Assembly: GCA_029820295.1 (NCBI GenBank)
Contig: JALGVA010000036.1
Coordinates: 1-54,717, forward strand
Direction of reading: 5' to 3'
From: Candidatus Zipacnadia bacterium
Lineage (GTDB): Bacteria; Armatimonadota; Zipacnadia; Zipacnadales; UBA5352
DNA: 54,717 bases
Shown here: piece after piece, positions 42,955 to 52,525 of the stretch
Numbering within the stretch: position 1 is the stretch's first letter
Layout of the letters: each line of letters begins with the position of its first letter
Position numbers and translations under genes: made by a program
Notes under the pieces: generated by a model
The model's database searches: none
The model's input: the letters and a program-made list of their open reading frames with translations, nothing else
Told to the model about the DNA's origin: nothing

Positions 42955-43926
42955 ATGGCAGCCGCCTACAGCGCCGTCATCCCGACCTACAACCGCCGCG
43001 GGACGCTGCTCGTGGCGCTGCGCGCCCTGGCGGCCCAGGATGCGCCGGAGCTGCTGGGCGAGGTCGTTGTGGTCGATGACGGCTCGATTGATGGGACCGC
43101 CGAGGCCGTGCGCGCGCTTGACATCGGCCTGCCGCTCACGCTGCTCGAGGGCAGGCGCGGCGGGCCGGGGGCGGCGCGTAATGCGGGCGTCGCAGCGGCG
43201 TCCTGTGAGCGCGTGCTCTTCCTGTGCGATGACATCGAGGCCACGCCGACGCTGCTGCGCCGCCACGAGGAGCGTCGCGCGGGGGTGACCGCGCCCCACG
43301 CGGTGGTCGGCAGAGTCGCGTGGCCGCCGGGCAAGCGGGTGTCGCTCTTCGAGCGCTTCGCGATGGAGCGTTACCACTTCGGCTACGGGGCACTGGAGGG
43401 CCTTGACGATCTGCCCTTCCACGCCTTCATCACCGCCAACCTGTCGATCGACCGCGCGCTGCTGCTGGGTCTGGGCGGCTTCGATGAGGGCTTCAGCTAC
43501 GGTTGGGAGGACACCGACCTGGGCCTGCGGGCGACGGAGGCCGGCGTGGCGCTGCTGTATGCGCCTGGGGCGATCGGGTATCACCATCACAGGATCGCGC
43601 CCGCGTCCTACTGCCGCCGCCAGGAGGCCGTCGGGCGCTCGGCCGCGCATTTCATCGCGAAGCACCCGGCGCGCGGCGAAGTGGTGGGCGCGGATCGACT
43701 GCCGCGTCCCTGGAGCGCGCGCTGGCTGCTCAAGGGGGCGCTCTTCAATCGTTGCACGCTGGGCGGCTGGCGGGCGGTTGCGGCGGCGCTGGCGGGCCTG
43801 GGCGCGACGCGCGCCGCAGAACTGGTGTGGAGCCAGGTGCTGGCCGCCTGTTACTACCGCGGCATGGCGCGGGCACTGGCTGACGCTGAGGCGGCCGGGA
43901 ACCGGCGGGGCGGTCGCGAAGGTTAA
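42955..43926 (+). CDS. Glycosyltransferase family 2
   Basis: A 323-residue GT-A fold enzyme: SAVIPTYNRRGTL, the nucleotide-binding VVVVDDGSIDGT near residues 38-49, GPGAARNAGVAAA, a DDIE motif in place of DxD near residue 93, and FDEGFSYGWEDTDLGLR in the acceptor region. It transfers a sugar from a nucleotide-sugar to a lipid- or glycan-bound acceptor. It lies 44 bases before an O-antigen-type exporter, so it probably builds the exported glycan. Confidence 0.9.
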   Translation: MAAAYSAVIPTYNRRGTLLVALRALAAQDAPELLGEVVVVDDGSIDGTAEAVRALDIGLPLTLLEGRRGGPGAARNAGVAAASCERVLFLCDDIEATPTLLRRHEERRAGVTAPHAVVGRVAWPPGKRVSLFERFAMERYHFGYGALEGLDDLPFHAFITANLSIDRALLLGLGGFDEGFSYGWEDTDLGLRATEAGVALLYAPGAIGYHHHRIAPASYCRRQEAVGRSAAHFIAKHPARGEVVGADRLPRPWSARWLLKGALFNRCTLGGWRAVAAALAGLGATRAAELVWSQVLAACYYRGMARALADAEAAGNRRGGREG

Positions 43927-43970
43927 TGAGCGGGGCATCACCTGCAGGGCAGTGAGGACGAGAGGGCCAC

Positions 43971-44777
43971 GTGGCAGCGGAAGCGACGGTCGAGCGCGAG
44001 GAGCTGGTCCCCCGCGGGCGCTGGCGGCAGTGGTACGAGCTGCTGGCGATCATGACCGTGGCCCAGCTCAAGGCGCGCTACCGGCGCTCCTTCCTGGGCT
44101 TCCTGTGGTCGCTGATCATGCCGCTGTTCCAGATCGTAGTCATCGGCTTCGTCTTCCAGGGCCTGCTGCAGCACCGCATCCCCAACTACACGATGGTCTT
44201 CCTGACCGCGCTGGTGCCGTGGATCTACTTCAACGACGCGATGCTTGCCTCATGCCCGGTGTTCTTGCGCTTCCGCGACGTGGTGAAGAAGATCTACTTC
44301 CCGCGCTGGGCGCTGCCCATGTCCATCGTCAGCAGCTCATTCGTGCACTTTCTGCTGTCGGTGGTCATCCTGTTCGCAGTGTTCGCGGCCGTGCGGGTGC
44401 GCTTCACGCCTGCGTTCTGGGCGTTCATCCCGATGACGCTCATGCTCACGGTGATGCTGGCGGGGCTGTCGCTGATCTTCTCCACGCTGCACACCTACTA
44501 CCAGGACGTCGAGTACGTGCTGACCGCTTTCACGCGCATGCTGTTCTTCGTGACACCGGTGATGTACCCCACCGCCCAGATCCCGGAGCACTACCGGTTC
44601 TGGTTCCTGTTCAATCCGCTGGCGGCAATCTGCGAGGGCTACCGCTCGGTGCTGCCGGGCTACGAGCTTCCCTCGACCGTGCACCTGCTGTCGGCGGCGG
44701 GGTTCTCGGTGGTGATGCTGCTCATCGGCATCCTCGTGTATCGACGCATGAACCCGCAACTGCCGGAGGTGCTGTGA
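43971..44777 (+). CDS. Wzm-like ABC-2 permease for polysaccharide export
   Basis: A 268-residue membrane protein with six helices and the Wzm/TagG signature: LLAIMTVAQLKARYRRSFLGFLWSLIMPLFQ at the first helix, FFVTPVMYPTAQIPEHYRFWFLFNPLAAICEGYRSVL near the end. It exports lipid-linked O-antigen or teichoic-acid-like glycan with the ATPase encoded next. GTG start; GAGAGG lies 5 bases upstream. Confidence 0.92.
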   Translation: MAAEATVEREELVPRGRWRQWYELLAIMTVAQLKARYRRSFLGFLWSLIMPLFQIVVIGFVFQGLLQHRIPNYTMVFLTALVPWIYFNDAMLASCPVFLRFRDVVKKIYFPRWALPMSIVSSSFVHFLLSVVILFAVFAAVRVRFTPAFWAFIPMTLMLTVMLAGLSLIFSTLHTYYQDVEYVLTAFTRMLFFVTPVMYPTAQIPEHYRFWFLFNPLAAICEGYRSVLPGYELPSTVHLLSAAGFSVVMLLIGILVYRRMNPQLPEVL

Positions 44778-44796
44778 GCCGACCCGGCCGCATGCC

Positions 44797-45573
44797 ATGG
44801 CCACCGACACGCCGCTGGTAGACATCGAGGGCCTGTGGAAGGCGTACCGCAGGCATCATGACCGCCCCGCGCGCCTCAAGGACGCCTTCCTGGCGCGCGT
44901 GCTCGGTCACGTCCACCAGGTGGAGGCGACGTGGGCGGTGCAGGACTTCACCATGCGCGCCGACCCGGGAGAGGTGGTCGGCCTGGTCGGCCCGAATGGC
45001 TGCGGCAAGACCACGGTGCTGGCGGTGGTCGCGGGGGTGCTGCGGCCCACAAGAGGCGCCGTGCGTGTGCGCGGGCGGGTCTGCCCGATGCTGCAGGCGG
45101 GGGCGGGCTTCCATCGGGACCTGACGGGCCTGGAGAACATCTACCTCTCGGGCGCGATTCTGGGCATGCCGCGACGGCAGATCGACAGTAAGCTCGACGA
45201 TATCATCGCCTGGGCCGAGGCTGCGAAGTGGGTGGACACGCCCGTGCGCACCTTCTCTTCGGGCATGCTCATGCGCCTGGGCTTCTCGGTCGCGGCGCAC
45301 ATGGAGCCGGATGTGCTGATCGTGGACGAGATCCTCTCCACGGGTGATGAAGCCTTCCGCGCGCGCGTCCGCGGCCGCCTGCGCCATGAGGCCGAGTGCG
45401 GACGCATTGTGTTGTTCGTGTCGCACTACATGGCGGAGGTGCGCGCGGTGTGCGACCGGGTCATCTGGATGCGCGACGGTGGCATCGTGCGCACCGGCCC
45501 GACCGATGAGGTGGTGGACGAGTACATGGCGGCCACCGGGGCGCCGCTTGAGCCCGGAGCGTGCGAACTGTGA
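44797..45573 (+). CDS. Wzt-like ABC transporter ATP-binding protein
   Basis: A 258-residue ATPase with the insertion RHHDRPARLKDAFLARVLG ahead of the Walker A (residues 65-73, GPNGCGKTT), a pattern of Wzt/TagH exporters. It also has the signature FSSGMLMRLGFSVAAHMEPDVLIVDEILSTGD. It stops right after the nucleotide-binding domain, so the C-terminal glycan-recognition domain of E. coli O9a-type Wzt is absent. This suggests export of a lipid-linked chain without end-cap recognition. Confidence 0.9.
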   Translation: MATDTPLVDIEGLWKAYRRHHDRPARLKDAFLARVLGHVHQVEATWAVQDFTMRADPGEVVGLVGPNGCGKTTVLAVVAGVLRPTRGAVRVRGRVCPMLQAGAGFHRDLTGLENIYLSGAILGMPRRQIDSKLDDIIAWAEAAKWVDTPVRTFSSGMLMRLGFSVAAHMEPDVLIVDEILSTGDEAFRARVRGRLRHEAECGRIVLFVSHYMAEVRAVCDRVIWMRDGGIVRTGPTDEVVDEYMAATGAPLEPGACEL

Positions 45574-46583
45574 CCCGGCGCACGGCGGCGGCCGTCGCGC
45601 TGAGCGTGTGGGCGATGCCGCTCGCGCCCGTGTCCGCGCGTGCGCAGGCGACGACCTCTGAGCCGCAACTGACTCCGGCTCCCCAGGGCGCCTCCGACGC
45701 CGAGGTGATCGCCCACGTGCTGACTGAGGAGATCGGCTCGTGGCGGCGCGCCGAGCCGGTGATTCCCCAGGCGCCAGCGCGCATCGAGGCGCTTTCCGGG
45801 CAGACAGACGCGCTGGCACTCTACGGCGCGCAGCTCGGCGGCCACGCGCGCTACCGGGAGAGCGAGAGTGGGATCGCGGCCGACGTGACGCTGGTGGGCT
45901 TCCCGAGCTACCTCGACGGCCTTGGCTTCTTCTCAGCGCTGCGCACGGGCGAGGCGAGGCGCGTGCTGCTGGCGTCGAACGCCTACCGCCAGGACGGCGT
46001 ACTACACGCGTGGTCGGGTCGGTGGTACATGCGCGTGCACGCCGAGGGAGTGAAGGCCGACGGGCTTCCGCCCGACCAGCAGCTCGCGGGCGAACTCGAG
46101 CGCGGGCTGCCGCCCGTCGGCGAGGACGAGGTGCCACGTCTGGTGGATCTGCTGCTACGGGAGTGGATCACCTCGGTGTCGATCAGCTACCGGCCCACGG
46201 AACTCCTGGGGGACGGTCAGCCCCCGATGGCATTGATCGTCAGCCACGACATCGGGCTGGAGCCGGTCTCGGTGCAGGTCATCGACGCAGGTGATCCCGA
46301 GCGGGCGCGGCGGTGGTACACAGACATCCTGGCGCGGGTGATCGAGCGCACCGGGGCGTTCGCCATCGCGGGGCTGGGCGAGGAGGGCTTCGGGGCGCGG
46401 CTCGAGTCGGGCTGGGCCGCAGGGATCGTGCAGGACCAGTATGTCGGCTATGTGTCCGGCGCGTCGGACAGGAACGATGCTGAGGCGCTGGCGCGGCTGG
46501 TCGGGGTGGCGATCCGCACCACGCGCCCTCTCCCCCGCGTCTCCTCCGGAGATGACGTGGACCAGAACCAGGAGGGCGACTGA
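45570..46583 (+). CDS. Secreted DUF6599-like protein
   Basis: A 337-residue protein with an N-terminal signal peptide (AAAVALSVWAMPLAPVSARAQ). It is related in pattern to DUF6599: an N-terminal domain with LYGAQLGGHARYRESESGIAADVTLVGFPSYLDGLGFFSALRT and a C-terminal half with FGARLESGWAAGIVQDQYVGYVSG. Function unknown; it probably works outside the membrane near the exported glycan. GTG at 45570 overlaps the upstream stop as GTGA and has GGAG about 10 bases upstream; a GTG at 45561 is too close to that Shine-Dalgarno. Confidence 0.65.
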   Translation: MTRRTAAAVALSVWAMPLAPVSARAQATTSEPQLTPAPQGASDAEVIAHVLTEEIGSWRRAEPVIPQAPARIEALSGQTDALALYGAQLGGHARYRESESGIAADVTLVGFPSYLDGLGFFSALRTGEARRVLLASNAYRQDGVLHAWSGRWYMRVHAEGVKADGLPPDQQLAGELERGLPPVGEDEVPRLVDLLLREWITSVSISYRPTELLGDGQPPMALIVSHDIGLEPVSVQVIDAGDPERARRWYTDILARVIERTGAFAIAGLGEEGFGARLESGWAAGIVQDQYVGYVSGASDRNDAEALARLVGVAIRTTRPLPRVSSGDDVDQNQEGD

Positions 46584-46602
46584 CGTCGCCGCCAGTCGCC
46601 CT
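46573..46602. terminator. Hairpin between two convergent genes
   Basis: AGGGCGACT and AGTCGCCCT form a perfect 9-bp stem over a 12-base loop, overlapping the stop codon of the DUF6599-like gene. Confidence 0.5.
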
Positions 46603-46627
46603 GTCGTCTGCCGGATGACCCGAAGCC

Positions 46628-46927
46628 TCAGCCGCTGTCGATCACCCGGGCGTCCTCTCGCGGTTTGCCGGTCTGCTCGCCGATAAGCTCCGCCAGACGT
46701 TGGCGCGCCTCGCGTGGCGCACCATCGTTCCATGGCGGTCCCGCCTGCGCGCGCCGGTCGAGATACTGGACGGTCTCCTCCGGCGTCCCGACCAGGCCAT
46801 GGGCGGCTTCCCGATGGTTGCGGAAGTGCAGCGCCACGCGATTCGTGTAGGGCTCCCACACTACACGAAAGGTGCGGAAGGCGTCGTGTCGGTCCGCGAC
46901 GTGCTCGAACACGATCTCATGTGGCAT
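46628..46927 (-). CDS. Small hypothetical protein
   Basis: A 99-residue soluble protein without recognised family. It has a beta-type N-terminal half (EIVFEHVADRHDAFRTFRVVWEPYTNRVALHF) followed by charged helical sequence. GGGAGG lies 8 bases before the ATG at 46927. It is divergent from the DUF3604 gene. Confidence 0.65.
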   Translation of the reverse strand: MPHEIVFEHVADRHDAFRTFRVVWEPYTNRVALHFRNHREAAHGLVGTPEETVQYLDRRAQAGPPWNDGAPREARQRLAELIGEQTGKPREDARVIDSG

Positions 46928-47140
46928 GCCCCACACCTCCCTTGCCTGTCGCTGTGGCGACCCCTCGCGCCAACCCTTCCCGAGCCTAGATATACCCCTC
47001 AACAGTGCGGACATAACCCACCTTAAGGATATGGCGCGATTGCGGCGAAGACCGCCCGGGGTCCGATGCCGGGAGGAATTGCGGCCGTGCCGGGCGCATA
47101 TCATGTGCGGATGCGCAGACCGTCGAGGAGGACGACCGCC

Positions 47141-48925
47141 ATGCTGCAGGTGAAGGGCGACGGACAGGGGCGGCGCACCGCAGAGGAGATCCGCGAGGAA
47201 GTGCTCAGACGGCACAACGCCGACCTTGTGGCCGGATTCGGTGAAATCTCCGAGTGGGGCCGCGCCCATCGGGAGCGCGGCTGGGTGGCCTCGTTCACCG
47301 ATGCCCGGAGCGCCTACTACGCCCACCAGGACGGTCGCCACCACCTGCAGATCTGGACGGAGGCGATCCCGGCGGGAACCGGTGCCGATTCTGTGATGTT
47401 CATCTTCTCCGCGGGCACCGGTATGGGCTCGATGCTGCCCCAGCCATCCGGGCGATTCGATGTTCGACTGAACGTTCCCCCCGGCGTGAGCACCGACCTC
47501 GTCTCGTTCTGTGTCACCAAGGAGAGCCGTGTGTGGCGGAAGGGCGACATCACCCTCGCGTATGACGTGCGGCGACGCGAATGGGCCCCCGGCTACGCGC
47601 CGCTGAAGCTCGACGCGCACATCACTGAGGAGAGCGCGGCGACCTTCGGCGTCATGGCCCTGCGCGTGCCCAAGAGCATGCTCGCCGAAGGCAAGCCGAC
47701 GCGCATCGACTTCGTGCCCTTCAACCGCCAGCCCTCGACCCGCTGGCTGAAGATCGACGTGGACATGTTCGCGCGCCCGATCTTCAAGTGCGGCATCGAC
47801 GCCGCGGTGGAGGGTGCGATGGCGGGGCCGACTGCTCCCCGCGTGGGCGACTGGAACGTGTACTTCGGCGATCTGCACGCTCACAGCGGCGAGGAGCACG
47901 GCTCCGGGCGCAGTTGCGGCACCGGCACCCTGAACGAGAACTACGAATACGGGCGGGACGTTGCGGGCCTGGACTTCATCGCCATCGCCGACCACGACTG
48001 GCAGTTCGCCGGGCAGGACGACTGGAACGGGCGCATGGCGCAGATGGACGAGTGGAACGAGGACGGTCGCTACGTGGTCATCCCGGCCTATGAGTGGACG
48101 TCGGCGAAATTCGGGCACCGCAACGTCTATTACCGCGACACGGGATGGCCGTACTTCGACAACAATCCCGGCCCCGGACACAACGCCATCTCCGATGACT
48201 GCCGCACGCCCGCGGAGCTGTGGGCGGCGTTGCGCGACTGCGGCGCCCAGGCCCTGACCATCGCCCACCACCCGAGCGTGGGCTTCTTCCCGGTGGACTG
48301 GTCATACGTGGACCCCGAGTTCGACCGCCTGGTCGAGGTGTACTCGACCTGGGGCAACTCGGAGTACTACGGCGCGCCCTTCGCCGGGCAGGCGGCGGAT
48401 CGGTTGGAGGGCATCGGGGCGCTCGACGCGCTTATGATGGGCCACCGGCTGGGCCTGATGGCCTCCAGCGACGGCCATGACGGCAATCCGGGCAACGCCA
48501 ACTGGTCGTTCCGCCAGCCGCACATCCACCATCGCCTCGGCAGCGGCTTCATCGCCGTGCTGGCCGACGAGCTGACACGGGCAAGCGTCTGGGACGCCAT
48601 GTACGCGCGGCGCTGCTATGCGACCACCGGCACCCGCATCGTGCTCGACTTCCGCGTCAACGGGGCGGTCATGGGCAGCGAGATCTCCGCCCCGGCCGGG
48701 ACGCCGCGGGTCATCGAAGCGGCCGTGACCGGCACGGCGCCGCTGCAGCGCCTGGAATTGGTGTGCAACGGAGAGGTGGTGGCGTCGGTGCAGTGCAGCG
48801 GCTTGACCCAGGAGCTGGAGATCGAGGACGCGGATGCGGACGGGCCCGCGTTCTACTACCTGCGCGCGTACCAGACCGACGGCGAGATGGCGTGGTCGAG
48901 CCCGGTGTGGGTCGATCCCGCGTAG
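47141..48925 (+). CDS. DUF3604 domain protein (PHP-like metal-dependent fold)
   Basis: A 594-residue protein. After an N-terminal beta-rich part, WNVYFGDLHAHSGEEHGSG gives the HxH metal motif, FIAIADHDWQF the second site, YEWTSAKFGHRNVYY and ALTIAHHPS further His ligands, and LMASSDGHDGNPGN the last one. This is the DUF3604/PHP-type metal site seen in putative hydrolases. A C-terminal beta domain (about 490-590) follows. No signal peptide is evident. GAGGAGG lies 9 bases before the ATG at 47141, which is why the longer upstream frame was rejected. Substrate unknown. Confidence 0.83.
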   Translation: MLQVKGDGQGRRTAEEIREEVLRRHNADLVAGFGEISEWGRAHRERGWVASFTDARSAYYAHQDGRHHLQIWTEAIPAGTGADSVMFIFSAGTGMGSMLPQPSGRFDVRLNVPPGVSTDLVSFCVTKESRVWRKGDITLAYDVRRREWAPGYAPLKLDAHITEESAATFGVMALRVPKSMLAEGKPTRIDFVPFNRQPSTRWLKIDVDMFARPIFKCGIDAAVEGAMAGPTAPRVGDWNVYFGDLHAHSGEEHGSGRSCGTGTLNENYEYGRDVAGLDFIAIADHDWQFAGQDDWNGRMAQMDEWNEDGRYVVIPAYEWTSAKFGHRNVYYRDTGWPYFDNNPGPGHNAISDDCRTPAELWAALRDCGAQALTIAHHPSVGFFPVDWSYVDPEFDRLVEVYSTWGNSEYYGAPFAGQAADRLEGIGALDALMMGHRLGLMASSDGHDGNPGNANWSFRQPHIHHRLGSGFIAVLADELTRASVWDAMYARRCYATTGTRIVLDFRVNGAVMGSEISAPAGTPRVIEAAVTGTAPLQRLELVCNGEVVASVQCSGLTQELEIEDADADGPAFYYLRAYQTDGEMAWSSPVWVDPA

Positions 48926-49003
48926 CGCCATCTGCGAGTGCCCCTGAGCGGCCGACGCATGTGAAGATGCGCCGCTCCGAAGGGCAACGACTTACGCCGA
49001 GGG

Positions 49004-49032
49004 GACGGGAGGTCAAGCGACCTCCCGCCGTC
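49004..49032. terminator. Hairpin between DUF3604 and glycosidase-like genes
   Basis: CGGGAGGTC pairs perfectly with GACCTCCCG around AAGC, extended by GAC/GTC with a one-base bulge. It lies between convergent genes. Confidence 0.6.
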
Positions 49033-49073
49033 CATGGTTTCGCGCGGAACGCATGTTCGACGGAGCCTCTCCC

Positions 49074-50951
49074 CTACTCCCCGTGTTCCGCGCGCCAGGC
49101 CGCCTCCATGACGTCGAGCGTCGGGAAGTACCAGTCGGTGAACAGGGCGTCGCGCTCGGGGTTGGTGCCTGGATAGGGCCAGCGCGCGCGACCGTTGAGG
49201 TCGAGCATGACCTGGAGTTGCTGGCGTTCGTCGGCGCCCTCCATGCGGTCACCCTTCAGCGTAGCGATGGCGTTGCTGATGTTGAAGGCGCCCACGACGT
49301 AACGCAGGTAGGGATCGTCCGGCCCGGTGATGGTCTGCCCCTCGCCGCGCAGCAGGAAGTCGCTCCAGGCGTCGATGAACGGGCAGTAGATCGTGGTTGC
49401 GTTGATCGGCGGATTGAGGGTGCAGTGGGTGTAGATGACCGCATCGCCGACCATCTCGCGCACGGTGCGGATGAACTCGTAGGACCACGGCCACTCCTCG
49501 CCGCGGCCGAGGCCGTCGAAGTAAAAGCCGTCGGTGCCGTAGCGCTCGCGGTGCTCGCGCAGCAACGCGATCTGGTGGTCGAGGTCCTTGTCGGTGTAGG
49601 CGCCGGGGTTGAAGTACGGGAGCACCTGCATGCCCGCGTCGTGCGCGGTGGCGATCACCCGCGCGTACTCGGCGTCGTCCTCGATGATGTAGGGCCCACT
49701 GCTTGACCCGCCGGCGTAGATGTTCTGGTGCAGCACCAGCACGTTGCAGTACCCGGCCATCCAGCGGATCTGCTCGTCGGCCGGGTAACGGTTCGAGTGC
49801 GCGATACGCGTGTCGAAGGACTTCGCCCACGGGAAGGGCCGCGGCGGAAAGACGCCCAGTGCGACGAGCTTGCGCGCGCCTGCCGACAGCGTCGCGGTCC
49901 AGCCCGGCTGCGAGGTGTCCTCGGGAAGCTGGGTGAACACCGACGCCTCGGTGTCGTACTCCAGGCGCTGCTCGGGATAGACGCAGAAGCCGCCCTGCTC
50001 ATCGACCGCGAGCAGGTTGTCGCTCATCTGCACGTAGTGTTCGGGCACGATGTACGAGGTCGCCGTGACCTGTATGGGCCGGTTGACGCCCAGGGCGATG
50101 AGGCCGTCGGCGTTGATGCTGAAGGCGGCCTCATCGTTGCCCAGCACGTAGGCGTCCGACCTCGACCCCAGCACGTGCATCTCGCCCAGCGGCGGGTCGA
50201 AGTCGAAGCGCACCAGGTCACGCTCCTCCGGGATGCGTTGCCGCACCAGGATGCGGTCGCCGGTCATGGGCACCTGGACTTTCGCTCCGGTCGTGACCAC
50301 CGTCACCAGCTCCGCCTGCTCGTCGAGGACCTCCTCGAGGCGCATGCCCAGCACGAATCCGGGACTGCGCGGCCAGAGGACGTCCTCGGGGAGTTCGAGC
50401 CGGGGCGCTTCGGGGCGCGTGACGTGCCGGACCGCGACGTCATCGACGTAGATGGTGTCCACGCCGTCGCGCAGGATGATGCGGAAGGCCAGCCCCGCGG
50501 CGTCGGTGCGGTTGGTGATGAACTCGCCGGTGTACTCGTGCCAGTCGCCGCGGCCCTCGCCGGTCTGCAGGCTGATGGGGTAGGCGCCCAGGGACCAGTC
50601 GCCGCGCTTGAGGCCGGCGCCCTCGGCATCGATGAAGCCGCCGCCGACGCGCAGGGCCCCCGCGCCGGTGTCACGGCGAAGCTTCAGGGTGATGCGATAG
50701 AGCGTGCGCGGCTCGATGGGGACGTTCGGCCCGGCGATGGCGAAGTAGTACTGCGCCTCCTCGCAGTTCATCATCAGCACGTGTGTGCCGCTGGGGGCGT
50801 CGGGCAGCTCGATGACGTGGCGCTGGTCGTTGAAGCTCCAGCCGTCCTCACCCTCAAAGTCACCGTTGACCACCAGGTTCGGCCCCGGCTCCTGCGCGGC
50901 GGCTCCCGCGGCGCTCAGCACGGCGGCGATCATGCAGATGCGCGGCGTCAT
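49074..50951 (-). CDS. Secreted TIM-barrel glycoside-hydrolase-like protein
   Basis: A 625-residue protein: signal peptide (MIAAVLSAAGAAAQ), a jelly-roll carbohydrate-binding-like domain (about 25-175, LVVNGDFEGEDGWSFNDQR, with DDVAVRHV at its end), a central beta domain, and a C-terminal TIM barrel (about 365-600). In the barrel, GMQVLPYFNPGAYTD and GTDGFYFDGLGRGEEWPWSYEFIR place an Asp at the end of strand 4, as in GH-D-like and DUF6259 enzymes. A family cannot be fixed by eye. The ATG at 50951 is preceded by GGGAG. Together with the DUF4962 gene it points to use of exotic polysaccharides. Confidence 0.7.
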   Translation of the reverse strand: MTPRICMIAAVLSAAGAAAQEPGPNLVVNGDFEGEDGWSFNDQRHVIELPDAPSGTHVLMMNCEEAQYYFAIAGPNVPIEPRTLYRITLKLRRDTGAGALRVGGGFIDAEGAGLKRGDWSLGAYPISLQTGEGRGDWHEYTGEFITNRTDAAGLAFRIILRDGVDTIYVDDVAVRHVTRPEAPRLELPEDVLWPRSPGFVLGMRLEEVLDEQAELVTVVTTGAKVQVPMTGDRILVRQRIPEERDLVRFDFDPPLGEMHVLGSRSDAYVLGNDEAAFSINADGLIALGVNRPIQVTATSYIVPEHYVQMSDNLLAVDEQGGFCVYPEQRLEYDTEASVFTQLPEDTSQPGWTATLSAGARKLVALGVFPPRPFPWAKSFDTRIAHSNRYPADEQIRWMAGYCNVLVLHQNIYAGGSSSGPYIIEDDAEYARVIATAHDAGMQVLPYFNPGAYTDKDLDHQIALLREHRERYGTDGFYFDGLGRGEEWPWSYEFIRTVREMVGDAVIYTHCTLNPPINATTIYCPFIDAWSDFLLRGEGQTITGPDDPYLRYVVGAFNISNAIATLKGDRMEGADERQQLQVMLDLNGRARWPYPGTNPERDALFTDWYFPTLDVMEAAWRAEHGE

Positions 50952-51036
50952 GGCGTTCACTCTCCCGGCGTAAGTCGCGTGTGGGCTGCTTCGCGGGAAC
51001 ACGGCGGCCGACCTTCGCCGGCGAGGTGATGACGCC

Positions 51037-52386
51037 TCACTGCGGCGCCTCGTCGTGCGCGATCGGCGGCTCGCGGAACTCGTCGAGGTCGGCGTCAGCC
51101 AGCTCATCGCGCGGCTCCGGCAGCTTGCCGGCGAAGACGAGGGAGGCGAGCGCCAGCACGAGGCCGGTGACGAAGACGGCCCGGAAGCCGATGGCGTCGG
51201 CTGCCCACCCGTAGACCACCGGGGCGACGGCGAGCGGCACCGTGAAGGCGCTGGCGAAGGCCTGGTAGGATGGGCGCAGGCGCTGCGGGGCGATGTCGAG
51301 CATGTAGTTTTGCGTACCGATGACGTAGCCGGTCAGGAAGAGGCCGCCGAAGACGAAGGCCATGCCCAATACTAGGATGCGCAGGTCCAGCGCGCCCCCG
51401 GCCACCGGCCAGGCCGCGGGCCACCGGACGAAGGCCGCGGCGACGGCGAGCGCGGCGGAGCCGGACAAGGTGACGGCCGTGGCGATGAGCACGCGGCGGT
51501 TGCCGTGGCGGTCGGACATACGGCCGGAGATGATCGAGCCGACAATCTCCGCGCCGAGCTGCAGGGCGAGGAAGGTGGCCGCCGCCTGGTCGCTCAGCCC
51601 CCAGACCTTGGAGCCGAAGACCACGAAGAACGGACGGATGCCCGCGGCGAGCCCGAGCAGCAGACGGGTACGTATCAGCCGTCGGTAGTGCTTGTCGCGC
51701 CGGACGAGGCGCACGCCGCGCGTGAGATGCATGGCCACGCCCAGCCTGCGGCTGGACGGGCGCGAGGGCGGCTCGTGGACGCGCGAGAACAGAATCCAGG
51801 CGATGATGAAGGCGCCGGTGCCGATGAAGAACAGCACGGCGTAGTTGCGCGGGAACTCGAACGGCCCGCCCGGGCCGATCATGTAGCTGACGAAGGGCGC
51901 GACCGCCACCAGGGCGATGCCCAAGCCGAGCATGCGCCGCCACATCCACAGGCTGCCGCGCTTCGTGGTCGGTACCGACTTGGCGAGGACATCGGTGAAG
52001 CCCAGCATCCCCCACGCCCCGCCCGCGGCGCGCGCCGCCGACGCCAGCGCGACGATCGCCACGACCACCGCGCCGGGCAACAGACGCGCGTACCAGAGCA
52101 CCGCCGCGGTCACTATCCCGAAGGTGCCACGGAACCACGCCGATGCAACGTAGTCGGGCAGCTTGTACTCCAGCGTGTCCATGCGCCGGGAGATCACGAT
52201 CTGCATGAGCGCGCGCGCGACCGTGCAGGCGCCCAGCGTCAGCCCAACCACCCACGCCAGGCCGGAGAGCTTGTGCACGAGCAGGGGCAGGATCGTGGAC
52301 TCGTCGGCGAGGCGGATGGCCGCCATCGAGATGATGCCGTTGACGATGGCGATGCGGTATGTGCGCACGTTGAGCGGCACGAGCAT
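51037..52386 (-). CDS. MFS transporter
   Basis: A 449-residue protein with about twelve membrane helices. The inter-helix loops carry MFS-type basic/acidic motifs (GSIISGRMSDRHGNRRVLIATA between helices of the second half, a GxLxDRxGRR-like motif A). The C-terminal tail is acidic. Substrate unknown; it starts 86 bases upstream of the glycosidase-like gene on the same strand and could import breakdown products. The ATG at 52386 was chosen because upstream codons are not membrane-protein-like. Confidence 0.88.
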   Translation of the reverse strand: MLVPLNVRTYRIAIVNGIISMAAIRLADESTILPLLVHKLSGLAWVVGLTLGACTVARALMQIVISRRMDTLEYKLPDYVASAWFRGTFGIVTAAVLWYARLLPGAVVVAIVALASAARAAGGAWGMLGFTDVLAKSVPTTKRGSLWMWRRMLGLGIALVAVAPFVSYMIGPGGPFEFPRNYAVLFFIGTGAFIIAWILFSRVHEPPSRPSSRRLGVAMHLTRGVRLVRRDKHYRRLIRTRLLLGLAAGIRPFFVVFGSKVWGLSDQAAATFLALQLGAEIVGSIISGRMSDRHGNRRVLIATAVTLSGSAALAVAAAFVRWPAAWPVAGGALDLRILVLGMAFVFGGLFLTGYVIGTQNYMLDIAPQRLRPSYQAFASAFTVPLAVAPVVYGWAADAIGFRAVFVTGLVLALASLVFAGKLPEPRDELADADLDEFREPPIAHDEAPQ

Positions 52387-52525
52387 CTCACGCCCGTGCC
52401 GGCGCCGGTCGTGATCCACTGTGCGGAGACTCCCCCACCATGTCGGATTGCGGCGTCGGTGGTGCGACCGGTGCCTGTTCGTCATCGACCGACGCAGGCC
52501 TCCGCAAACCCGAAGTGCTCCACCC

